Shown here piece by piece: positions 9,714 through 18,617 of a DNA stretch of 23,234 nucleotides. A model generated the notes under the pieces. It searched no databases. It saw only the letters and a list, made by a program, of their open reading frames with translations, and was not told the DNA's origin. The position numbers and the translations under genes are program-made. How positions within the stretch are numbered: the stretch's first letter is position 1; each line of letters starts with the position of its first letter. The DNA is taken from assembly GCA_910592005.1 (NCBI GenBank), contig CAJVPP010001046.1, positions 1 through 23,234 on the forward strand, in the 5' to 3' direction. Origin of the DNA: Funneliformis mosseae. Lineage: Eukaryota; Glomeromycota; Glomeromycetes; Glomerales; Glomeraceae.

Positions 9714-9734
9714 TGAACTGAATTTAATGTACTA
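9714..9734. repeat. Possible right terminus of the outer (25-bp-array) element
   Basis: In reverse complement the edge of the array reads TAGTACATTAAATTCAGTTC. This resembles the termini of elements A (TAGTATTCTG..CAAATTCAG) and B (TAATGCTCTAAACAGTTCAG). It suggests that the 25-bp array is itself the interior of a third, older member of the same group. A left partner at about 6235 is only loosely similar, and no 8-bp duplication is visible. Confidence 0.4.
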
Positions 9735-9961
9735 TTTGAATATTTATATAAATAAGCTTAATTTTTTAACTTTTTAAAAAATAATTTCAATCATTTTCAA
9801 ATTTTCTTTTTTTACATTCTACCAAAATTCTGAAAAAAATCATTCCAAGAACAAAAAGACCTTAAATTAAATTTTAGTTAATTTTCTTCTTTAACTATTA
9901 AAATTGGATAAAAAAAAGCTGTATTTTAATTAATTTTTCAAAAATAAACTGAATTTTTTTA
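9735..9961. other. AT-rich spacer
   Basis: No gene. About 9880-9960 looks like a third, more diverged copy of the tandem repeat that follows (TTTAACTATTAAAATTGGAT, then AAAAATAAACTGAATTTTTTT). Confidence 0.35.
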
Positions 9962-10129
9962 CTTTTTATAATAGAAATATGCCTCTAACCATCAAATCAG
10001 ATGAAAATTAAGTTAAATTTTGTCAATTTTTCTGATTTTTTTTTGCTTTTTATAATAGAAACATACCTCCAACCATCAAAATCAGATGAAATTTAAGTTG
10101 AATTTTTGTGATTTTTGTGATTTTTTATT
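9962..10129. repeat. 84-bp tandem duplication
   Basis: Two adjacent copies start CTTTTTATAATAGAAAYAT at 9962 and 10046. They continue with CCTCYAACCATCAAATCAGATG and then AAGTTRAATTTTTGT. Differences are mainly C/T and G/A. Origin unknown. Confidence 0.75.
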
Positions 10130-10366
10130 CTTTTTTTCAAGAATAGCAATATTACTATAATGAATATTTAGGATGATTTAAGGGGATTTTAGGAGGAAAA
10201 TAGATTATATTTTTATTATTTTACATGATTTTTCCATTTTTTACTTATATTTTTTAGATAAGAAATTAATCAGTGAGTTTTGGTAATATTTATGTTATGT
10301 TTTTGCAAATTATATTATATTTTTATTATTAATAAAATTATAATATTTAATAAATTTAATATTTTA
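10130..10366. other. AT-rich spacer
   Basis: Nothing recognised. Positions 10170-10200 (AGGATGATTTAAGGGGATTT) are unusually purine-rich for the area, but no family was identified. Confidence 0.4.
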
Positions 10367-10500
10367 TAATTATAATATATAAAATTAGAATTACAATTAC
10401 AAATTTATAATTATTAGATAATTTTTGTAATTATAATATATAAAGTTAGTATTATAATCAAAATTGTAATTATTAGATAATTTTTGTAATTATAATATAA
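10367..10500. repeat. Tandem repeat of about 60 bp, 2.2 copies
   Basis: TAATTATAATATATAAARTTAG begins copies at 10367 and 10428, with a partial third at 10487. Each copy ends TTATTAGATAATTTTTG. Periods are 61 and 59 bp. Confidence 0.65.
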
Positions 10501-10649
10501 TAATTATATATTTAATATTAAATATAGAAATATTATATAAAAAAAATTATAAAATATAATAAAATATATAATTTATAATATAATTTTATTAACAATATTT
10601 TTATCATATAAATATAAAATTTATTTAATTTAAAAAATTTCTAAGTTTA

Positions 10650-10886
10650 CATAGGTGTATGTATAAAGTTTATGTGATATATATATTTATCACTGGTATT
10701 ATATCCCTTTGTCTTTAGTTTTTACTATTTATTTTAAGAACTTAGAATTTTTTTGGTGAAAAATTCTTATTTATCATTCATTATCTGTTACATAATCATC
10801 ACACAGATAATTTTTTAATTTCTTTATGCTGATAAAAGTAATGTTAATACTAGCTGTATTATGTATTCATATACAATATACCTGTG
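10650..10886. mobile_element. Possible 237-bp TA-flanked MITE
   Basis: The left end CATAGGTGTATGTATA and the right end, in reverse complement CACAGGTATATTGTATA, match except for two substitutions and one gap. Both are flanked by TA (10648-10649 and 10887-10888). There is no coding capacity. Only short terminal similarity supports the call. Confidence 0.4.
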
Positions 10887-11309
10887 TATAATAAAAATTA
10901 CCTTAATTTAATTTATTTTAATTGTATTTTAAAATAATATATTATATCATATTAGTAATTATTATAATATATAATAAGAAATATATTTATATATATAGAT
11001 AAAAAAAAATATAAAGTATAAATAGAAAATAATAATTATATATATTTAATTTTTAATAGTTTAGATAGTTTAAATTATAAATTATAAATAATAAAACGTA
11101 ATTTAAAAATTATTATAATAAAAATTAACAAAATAATTAAAAATAATATTTAAAAAATTAAAAATCTATAATAAAGTTCTAATTTTTCTAATTTTTCTGA
11201 TTATTTAATTATTATATTATTTTGATTTATGATATTTTTTATTTTTTATTATTTTTTCTTATAATTAGTATATAATTTTAAATTTAAACATATATAGAAA
11301 ATACTATTA
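10887..11309. other. AT-rich spacer
   Basis: No gene and no clear repeat. The stretch is dominated by ATA/TTA runs. Confidence 0.4.
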
Positions 11310-11473
11310 TATATAGAAAAATTTCTAGAAAAATCAGATTTTTAAGAATTTTTGACTAAAGTTAAAAGCTTAATACATTTTAATCTAGTAATATTAAAAA
11401 CTAAAATGTAATAAAAAATCACAATTTATTAAAAATTTGCAGAATCTGATTTTTTTAGCAATCAACCTATATA
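11310..11473. mobile_element. Short TA-flanked MITE, copy 2
   Basis: A 164-bp relative of the element at 798-962 in the same orientation. Shared landmarks in order are TATATAG, TTTCTAGAAAAATCAG, GAATTTTTGACTAAA, AGCTTAATA, TAATCTARTAATAT, AATCTGATTTT or ACCTGATTTT, and CAATCAACYTATATAAG. The right terminal repeat here, CCTATATAAG, keeps more of the inferred TATATAGGTTGATTG terminus. It ends only about 75 bp left of the Tc1 element. Confidence 0.65.
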
Positions 11474-11734
11474 AGAAATATTATATATAAATTATATACA
11501 AATATTTTAAAAGTATATGAAAATTATATTATTAATATTTTATATACTACTTATTTAAAAGTTTAGAATCATCCTAATAATTTGTAAAAAGACATGATAA
11601 AATAGATTTATTTAATAAAAATAAAGAAATTTGTATTATAATAATAATAAATAAATATTAATCATTATACGTAATATTTTATTTTTTTCACTTTCTCTGT
11701 TAAATACAATAAAATAGTCAAAAAAACTATTAAA

Positions 11735-12715
11735 TTTTAAGTATAAAAGAGTTATTAGTTTTCATGAAGCTAAAGATTCAGAAAGAATAATTTCAAAAAA
11801 ACTGATTATAAAAAGATTACTATCTACAACATTATAGCAAAATTTTATAAAACAGGTATTTTAACTATTGCTTCATAGAGTGAATATCCAAAAAAATTAA
11901 ATAAATATGATAAATATCATTTTAAAGTTATTTTGATTCAAAATTATTGTATATCAACAGAAAAGATTTTATTAAATCTGCTAAAAAAGAAGTAAGTAAA
12001 AGTGTTGTAAGACGTATTTTATATGAAATAGAGTATCATAGTCATACTGTTCTCAAAAAACCTTTTATGAGTAAATCTAACCAAAAATTCATTTGTCTTA
12101 GATTCACAAAGATGTTTTTAAATAATAAATAACTGAAAAATATTTATGTAAAATAACGAATCTAAGTTCATTTTATTTTAAAATAATAAAAAAATTTATG
12201 TATAGCAGCTTTCAAAAGAAAGTCATGATGTAAATTACCTTGCTTCAATTATAAAATATGGTGGTGGTAGCATAATGATATAGGGTGTTTTAGTTAGTAT
12301 GGGTTAGGCCTTTGATAAAATTAATGATTAGATTAATAGTAAAAGATACTTACAAGAGTTCTTTAGCTATTATGTAATACTATTTTAGAGGCAATTTGAA
12401 GAAAAAAATAGTGTATTTTTCAATAAGACATTATGTCAATATATATAAGTTTTAAGATACAAACTTTTATAAAAGAAATAATGATAACTCAACTCTTATG
12501 ACCAAGACAAAGTTTTAATCTTAATCTGATTGAATATATGTAGAATAAACTTTAATACTGTATTCAAGCAAAAACAAAAAGCCCAAAAATTAGAATCACT
12601 TCTTCAGAAATGCTGGTCACAAATTCAATATGAAGTCTATCAAAAACTTGTTAAAAGCATAAATTGTCAAATAAATCTAGTAATAAAGGCTTATGATTAT
12701 TTTATAAGATATTGA
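11735..12715 (+). pseudogene. Decayed Tc1 transposase (DDE/DD34E)
   Basis: Plus-strand translation in several frames recovers the Tc1 plan. Around 11947-12132 the frame carries SVVRRILYEIEYHSH and LKKPFMSKSNQKFICLR, matching the R-T-V-R-R-x-L-x-x-x-G-Y-H-S and KKP-x-x-S-KN region. At 12255-12300 KYGGGSIMI*GVL matches H-GGGSVMVWGC with Trp turned into a stop. At 12500-12545 the frame matches W-P-x-Q-S-P-D-L-N-P-I-E-x-x-W as RPRQSFNLNLIEYM*N. At 12530-12715 QKLESLLQKCWSQI and EVYQKLVKSI match the C-terminal region. Stops and frameshifts interrupt throughout, and the Asp of the PDLN motif reads Asn. Coordinates are approximate at the 5' end. Confidence 0.8.
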
Positions 12716-12716
12716 T

Positions 12717-12750
12717 AAAGATTTTTATTAAATTTTTAATAAAAATCTTT
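12717..12750. terminator. Perfect 16-bp hairpin after the transposase
   Basis: AAAGATTTTTATTAAA is followed after two bases by its exact complement. The hairpin starts two bases after the last transposase codon frame. It may be a transcription-end or 3' processing structure, or simply a palindrome. Function is not shown. Confidence 0.4.
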
Positions 12751-13165
12751 ATATAAAATTAAATATTATTTTGTTTTTCTTTTAAAAAAAATATGATTTT
12801 TTATTAAATAATTTCAGTAATAAGCATAATTCTTAAATTTGCAAAATTATGAACTTAGGTTTTTTTATTAAGCTATCTATAATAATAATTTTTTGATAAA
12901 AATAATTTTATATAATACAGTTTATAAAAAAATTTTTATTATTAAGTTAATTAATTTTATTTATTTTATTAAAATTAGTTAAAAAATTATTAATATAATA
13001 AATCATCTAATAATTTATAAAATATTATTTAATTATGAAAAATTATAATATATTTAATAAAATTATTGTATTTAATTTTTAGTAATATAATAAAATACTG
13101 ATTAATAAAAAATCATGATTTTTGTTAATTTATTAGATGATTCTGAACTTTTGAGTAAATAGTGT

Positions 13166-14316
13166 ATATAGTTATACTAATAAAATTTATATATTATATT
13201 TTTTATTTCACATAATTATTATAATTATTATTTTTATTTCATGATTTATATTTATATTTTATTTTGTAAACTTAATTATTTAAATATAGTAATTAGTTAA
13301 TTATAAAATAAATTTTATCTAATATAATAGTTTTACTTCAATTATCATTATAAATTAACTTAAATACAAATATTATTTACAAAATATATTTTTATTTTAT
13401 ATAATATATTATATAACTTATATTTAAATTTATTATTAATAAATAATTAAATTTGTTTTTAAATAAAAAATAATTATTATAAACAAATATTAGTATATTT
13501 TTAAAATTAGAAAAGAGAAAATAAATTTCTAAGATTAAAAAACTTTTAAGTGTTAATTACTTAGTAAATAATTAAATTTTAAATTAAATTTTCTAAATGT
13601 TAATATATATTTAATATATTTTTATTGTAATTTATATAATTTAAATTATTATCTAAAGTCTTTTTTTTTATAATTTATTAAATATTTTTAAATAACTCTT
13701 ATTATTTTTAATTTTTTAAATTTAAAGTATAATAAAAATTATTATATTAATATACAGTATAATAAATATATAATATATTATAATTAGATCTTATTAAAAA
13801 TACACACTTTCTTTAAATGCACTTTTTTCAAATTTTTCACTATGATCCGCATTTAGAGAGGTCTTACTTTATATAAAGTTTCTTCATTTTTATAATCTTT
13901 TATTTTTAAAAAAACTAACAAAAGTTATGGTTAAAATAAGAATTTTAATATAAAAAAATATTAATTATTAAATTACTCTTATAATTTCTAATTCCGAATT
14001 ATCATTTTTATATTAAATTTATCTAAAATAATATATTATGCTTATGAATAAGATAATTTCATTTTACTTTTACTCTGTGTATATAAAACCTTAGTTTAAA
14101 ATTTTTTTATTATAAAAACAACCGTAATAGTAAATTTTAACTATTAAATCTTACATCAAATGAGCAAAACTTAAATATAATTTTTTTTATATAATAAAAC
14201 TGTATTTTCAAAGTACAGCAGAACGCCCTTCCCGGTCTATTATAAAATTTTTGAAAAAAATAGTTTTTTTTATATGTTTTAATATAGAATAAAATTTTTT
14301 AAATTGTTGAGTACAT
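13166..14316. other. AT-rich spacer with a CpG-containing remnant
   Basis: No gene. Most is A/T only. About 13800-13866 has higher complexity (CTTTAAATGCAC, and ATGATCCGCATTTAGAGAGG). CTTTCTTTAAATGCAC and the reverse complement of GATCCGCATTTAGAGAGG (CCTCTCTAAATGCGGATC) look like two facing, imperfect ends, suggesting a transposon remnant. CAGAACGCCCTTCCCGG at 14219-14235 is the only GC-rich word nearby and is unexplained. Confidence 0.4.
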
Positions 14317-14357
14317 CGTTAATTATATCAAGCGTTCGCTATATATCGAATTCTGAC
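14317..14357 (-). mobile_element. Isolated pogo-type terminal repeat
   Basis: The plus strand reads ATTATATCAAGCGTTCGC, then TATATATCGAATTCTGACC. This parallels the end at window positions 50-87 (GTTATATCAAGAGTTCGC, then TATATCAAAAGTTGACTG). It is therefore a related but distinct pogo/Tigger-type terminus. No partner end was found. Confidence 0.45.
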
Positions 14358-15022
14358 CACCATTTTTTTTTAACTGTATGGTTACCAATCAGATTATTTT
14401 ATCATAAATTACTAATAATAATTTTATTACCAAGTATAATTAAAAATAAATAGAAATCCGTAAAATAAATTGAAAAATTAGATACATCTCCGAAAGCTAA
14501 AAATTATTGTTTTTAAAACAATTTTTAAAACTCATGAATGAAATTTATCGATAGTTTACCACTAACAATGAACTTTAAATTTTTGGGACTATTTTTTTTC
14601 AAAACATTTAGCTAGTTAGCTTTATACAGTAAATAGTAAAGTTTTAATATTAATTTTATATATAAAAAGAGATGATATTTTGAAAACAATTGTTCGGGTG
14701 GGTGTATGATGTAATACCTATTATTTAAACTCCTAATTCTGTATAATAAATTTTAGTCATTATATGATATAACCTATTTTTTTTAAACAATCTTTTTGTC
14801 TTTTATCATTACTAGATATTTCTTGATAATTTTGTAATAATAATTGTATATATTAATTAAAAGAAATAGATCCAGTATATTACTAAATCTTTATAAATAT
14901 TAGATTAGAGTATTTTAATTAATACAGGTAAAAAAAAAAAAAATGACTTAATGAATGATTTTTAAATGTAGAATAAAATTACTAAATGCAATGTTTTTTT
15001 TTTAAAAAATGATTTAAATAAT
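14358..15022. other. Transition spacer downstream of the channel gene
   Basis: No gene is recognised. Composition becomes less extreme towards 15,000. It should hold the 3' UTR of the minus-strand channel gene. AATAAA-type words occur on the minus strand, but none can be singled out in such AT-rich DNA. Confidence 0.4.
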
Positions 15023-16437
15023 TTAAATAATTTTAATTGTAACATCAGACCCTTCTTTGATAGTATTATCAAGAGAAACTCTTTTATCAGCAATGAAAGA
15101 AGTTGTAAGTAAATCACGAACTTCATCTAAAGATAATCTACGTGCTTCGGAAGCGGTAACTTCCTCAGGCCCAAATGGACGATTTTTAGAATTGTAAACC
15201 CAGTCTACAACAGTCGGTTTGGGATGTGAAGTAATTGTATTTAATTCACGTTTAAGGATACTAAAAAAAAAAAAAGAAAAAAGAAGATAAATGGTTAAAA
15301 CGATGCATAAAAAAAGTAAAATAATAATAATAATAATGTATCTCTCGTCGAGTATTTACCCGCAGAAATCATCTAAATCCAAGTCGTTTTCATCATAACC
15401 GAAAGGATTTTCGATCTCTTCTCCAATTTGCATAATACCCATTAAGACAAGTGTCGCAAAGAAAACAATAGGAATAGTTACATATTTAACAGTATCAACT
15501 AATTGAAATGGTAAACTAAGACAATAAATCCAAACAGTTTGGCTTAAATGAATAGAATAAGCTAAAGGAATTGGACTTCTTAAAATTCTTTCAAATTGAG
15601 TTAAACAGTCAACTAAAGTATTTAAAGCACCGTACATGGAAGTTACTGATGGAGCATCAACTTTATCTTTTCTTCTTTGATCATCAATATAAGAAGAAAT
15701 ATAATGCGAAATTTCCAAAGGAAGGTTATGATTTATTGAAGGAGGTTTTTCATTCAAGGCAAATAATTTTTTACTAGTTCGTTTACCGGTTTTGATTTCA
15801 TTTTCACTTAAATCTTGCTCATCTAAAGGTTTAAATCCTGGTAAACTTGTTTTGATATTTGAAATTAAAGGTTTAAGGTCGGCATATTGACTCCCTTCTT
15901 CTTCACGGAGATAATGTTTTGTTGCTACCGCGAATCCTAATAAAAGATTTATTGCCGTTTTCTTTTCTAATAAATCATTTATTTCATCATCACCTTCTTG
16001 TATGTTTACCCAAATATTTCTCGTTAAATTACGTATAGAGACAACCATTGTTGACCAAAGACGTCTTCCCTCCCAGTATCTAAAATGGAATAAAATAATC
16101 GTCACGGATGAGCCAAAACGAACTGCATTCACTCTTAAAAAAGTAAATAAATAATAAGGATTTCTTCTTACCTATCATAAGCGGTATTCGTTCTGTAGGT
16201 TAATAATAAACCAACAACGAAACCAAGTATAGTAATAAACGATGATTGAATACTTATTTTTATTCCGACGACTAATTGTATAATGCAAACAATGACGGCA
16301 ATTATGGTGACCACGATTGTTGAAGGAAGGACTTTAGGGATGACAGAGCCTTTCCATCTTACAAAATGTGGTCGATGATAAGAATAAGGATTATACAATT
16401 TAGGTGCTTCTACCCTAGATATCGAATGTCTTCCCAT
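15023..16437 (-). CDS. Bestrophin-like anion channel protein, 3 exons, 407 aa
   Basis: Exons (minus strand) are 16437-16172, 16079-15360 and 15260-15023. Introns of 92 and 99 nt have GTAAGA...TAG and GTAAAT...TAG ends. The join Y-D-R|Y-W-E-G-R-R-L-W restores the signature after the second membrane helix of the bestrophin/RFP-TM (YneE/UPF0187) family. Helix 1 (about 32-60, VIPKVLPSTIVVTIIAVIV) and helix 2 (about 62-85, ending GLLLTYRTNTAYDR) are in exon 1. The C-terminal channel part has PIPLAYSIHLSQTVWIY (258-274), a hydrophobic stretch at 288-305, and EEIENPFGYDENDLDLDDFC (309-328), the acidic family signature. A charged insert (about 150-235) is poorly conserved. The known role is anion channel or transporter in a membrane; substrate and membrane are not known here. 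The start is the only Met that fits, in a MGRHSISRVEAP leader. Frame and junction checks are consistent (1224 nt). Confidence 0.88.
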
Positions 16438-18448
16438 CTTTTAATAATTGAATCGAAAATTTGAAATAAGATTTGTTTGTAAGTATTTATAAGATTTATA
16501 AAGTGTAAAGATTTTAAATTGTTCTTAAAGGTTTGTTTTTTTTTTTAAAAAAAAAAAGAAAAAGAGTTCAAAACTGATCCATTATATTCGAAATTTTTTA
16601 ATTGTTAATCGAATTAACTATCGTATAAAGGTTTTATATCGTGAAACATTTAATCATAAACTTAAAATCATAACTCCGACACAGAAATGTTTTTAGTGGA
16701 ATGTAATTTGTTACTCCGATAAACAACAATAAATATGTTGATTTTTTAATTATTTAATTGTTTAATTTCTCGTTAGACGCAGTAAAATAACTTTTAGGCC
16801 TTGTTAGCTGAAACACCATATGTTTGAAACCTAATTTTAACAACGATTTTTTAATATTATTGAACAACAAAAGATAATTCATTGCCTTTATTAGGTGCTT
16901 AGATGGAAAGATAATCAAAATTTAATTTTTCTCGGAATTACACGCCCATAATTATATTTTTGGGACCGTGGAGTAATTAGAATAGCATTGTCTGAACCGG
17001 AGCAATTTCACGGGTAACGCCGATAACTTAACAGCCATGCATTTTGACTGGTGGAAAATTTTTTCCACTAAATTGGCAAAATATCCAATTATGCTTACCA
17101 TCGGCGATTATAAACCCACCTTACAAATTGGTTTCTATTTTTACAACTAAAAAAATGTATTTAATACCTTTTTTTTTTTTTCGTCAATTGTTAATATCTC
17201 CACTTTAAGGTTTTCTTCGATAGAAACCGTTCCTATAATTTTTTTCTAGTTTACTTTTTGCATTCGAATGAAAGGTTCATACATTTCATGCCGATATATA
17301 CCCTATGGTTATATAGATTCAGTGATGAAGCTAACCCTTACGAGAAATACAAGGAGGAAAACGAACACTACGAATAATTGCAAAAATCAATGTAACATTG
17401 ATGTGGGTAATTAAAGTTAAAAATAAAAAAGTGCTCAAACAATGTAAATTCGGTGGGTCAAATTTACCAGTCTAAAGCCACTAATCTATATTTGGATATT
17501 GCGCCAACGTGATCATTTTGAAAAATTTATATATTAAGTGGCCTGCACTACAAAGTTAAAAATCCAGCCAAATTTAAAATTTCATGGTAGATCAATCAAT
17601 CATTTATAATCTGATCCTGAGATTTCCCCTAAACGAATTGTTGAAAGTTTATTGTATATGTTAAGGAAATATCAAAACAATGAAATGAATTTTTTACAAT
17701 TGTCATTTGATTTCTGATTGTTTTATATAAGACGCCATCGATTCTTTTTCCTCAAACTTGTTTAAATTTTCTCGATACGATGATTTTTAAGATGTGTTTT
17801 TTTGGTAATTTATCTTTGAAAAATTATTATTTTTTTTGGTTATTGATCAAGTTAATCATAAAATAATTACCTTATTATGGAATGGAAATTTTTTTTTTTT
17901 TTAAGAAAACGTCAAACAATGGGAAAAAAATTATCTTTTTTCACGTTCACGTTAACAGTTTATTGACAGAATAAATATCCTAAATGATGATCTAAAAAGA
18001 CAATTATAATAATACAGAACAAGTTATATATGTTTATTTTTTTTATTTATATAAACCATCTCTTCTGATTTTCTCGGGTTTTTAATTACCATATATCTAG
18101 TTTATGATTCATTTTGTTTTACTTTATGACGCAACATAATATCATTATTAAATGACTAATATAAAAGACTAAATTTCAGAGTATAAAAAAAAAAAAATCC
18201 CGTGTTTATAAATGATCGTTCCTGAAATTTATTAAAAAGTTTTCGTAGAATTTTTACATAATTCAAAAAAAAAAATTTTTTTTTTGTTTTATTTAAAAAG
18301 ATTTTCTAGCCGCAAGAATATTTCTTACCTCGTTCCCCTTTTTGTTTAATTTATAGCTTTATTCTTTCTTTTTTCCTTTATTTATACTTTCAGACGTTCG
18401 TGTTTTACTTTTATTTATTTATTTTTTTTTTTTGAGATCTCAAAACCG
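16438..18448. other. 2-kb spacer between divergent genes
   Basis: It separates the channel gene (minus) from the cold-shock gene (plus) and must hold both promoters. About 16,750-17,650 is far more complex and CpG-rich than the left half of the window, yet has no long frame. The best is 17195-17377 on the plus strand, 60 codons, ending DEANPYEKYKEENEHYE, with no recognised motif. GTGGAAAATTTTTTCCAC at 17052-17069 is a perfect palindrome. Poly-T runs precede 18,440. No tRNA or other RNA gene was recognised. Confidence 0.5.
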
Positions 18449-18595
18449 GTAAGTTATTGGATTCTTTGAAAATAATTTTTATCATCTTTTTACGAGTTTT
18501 TTAAGCTTGTTTAAACTAGTTTCTAACATAAAATGAACTTTGAATTTCCTTAACTCATGGTCTTGACTATACCGGTTTTTGTCTATTATTATCAG
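18449..18595 (+). other. Probable 5' UTR intron of the cold-shock gene
   Basis: ACCG|GTAAGTTATT at 18449 is a near-ideal donor. TATTATTATCAG|AGAAGG ends at 18595, 22 bases before the ATG. TTCTAAC at about 18520-18526 would be the branch site. Removing these 147 nt also removes an upstream ATG at 18557, which would otherwise open a 28-codon frame overlapping the real start. The upstream exon itself cannot be bounded from sequence alone. Confidence 0.55.
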
Positions 18596-18617
18596 AGAAG
18601 GTACGCGTTATTTTATC

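Larger units (their letters stand above)
11547..13163 (+). mobile_element. Full-length but dead Tc1-like transposon
   Basis: Both ends are present. The right end in reverse complement is CACTATTTACTCAAAAGTTC followed by AGAATCAT. The left end is C.TACTTATTTAAAAGTTTAGAATCAT. Both are flanked by TA (11545-11546 and 13164-13165). The length of about 1617 bp is normal for Tc1. A decayed transposase lies inside in the plus orientation. A further copy of the subterminal AATCATCTAATAATTT lies at about 13003, as in elements with repeated transposase sites inside the terminal repeat. It cannot encode its own transposase. Confidence 0.8.

Noticed and set aside
12717..12750. Bacterial-type intrinsic terminator
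   Set aside because: The stem has almost no G-C pairs and the context is a eukaryotic transposon; it is listed only as a hairpin of unknown role.
15571..15777. 68-codon plus-strand frame
   Set aside because: It is antisense to exon 2 of the bestrophin-like gene, which has conserved motifs on the other strand.
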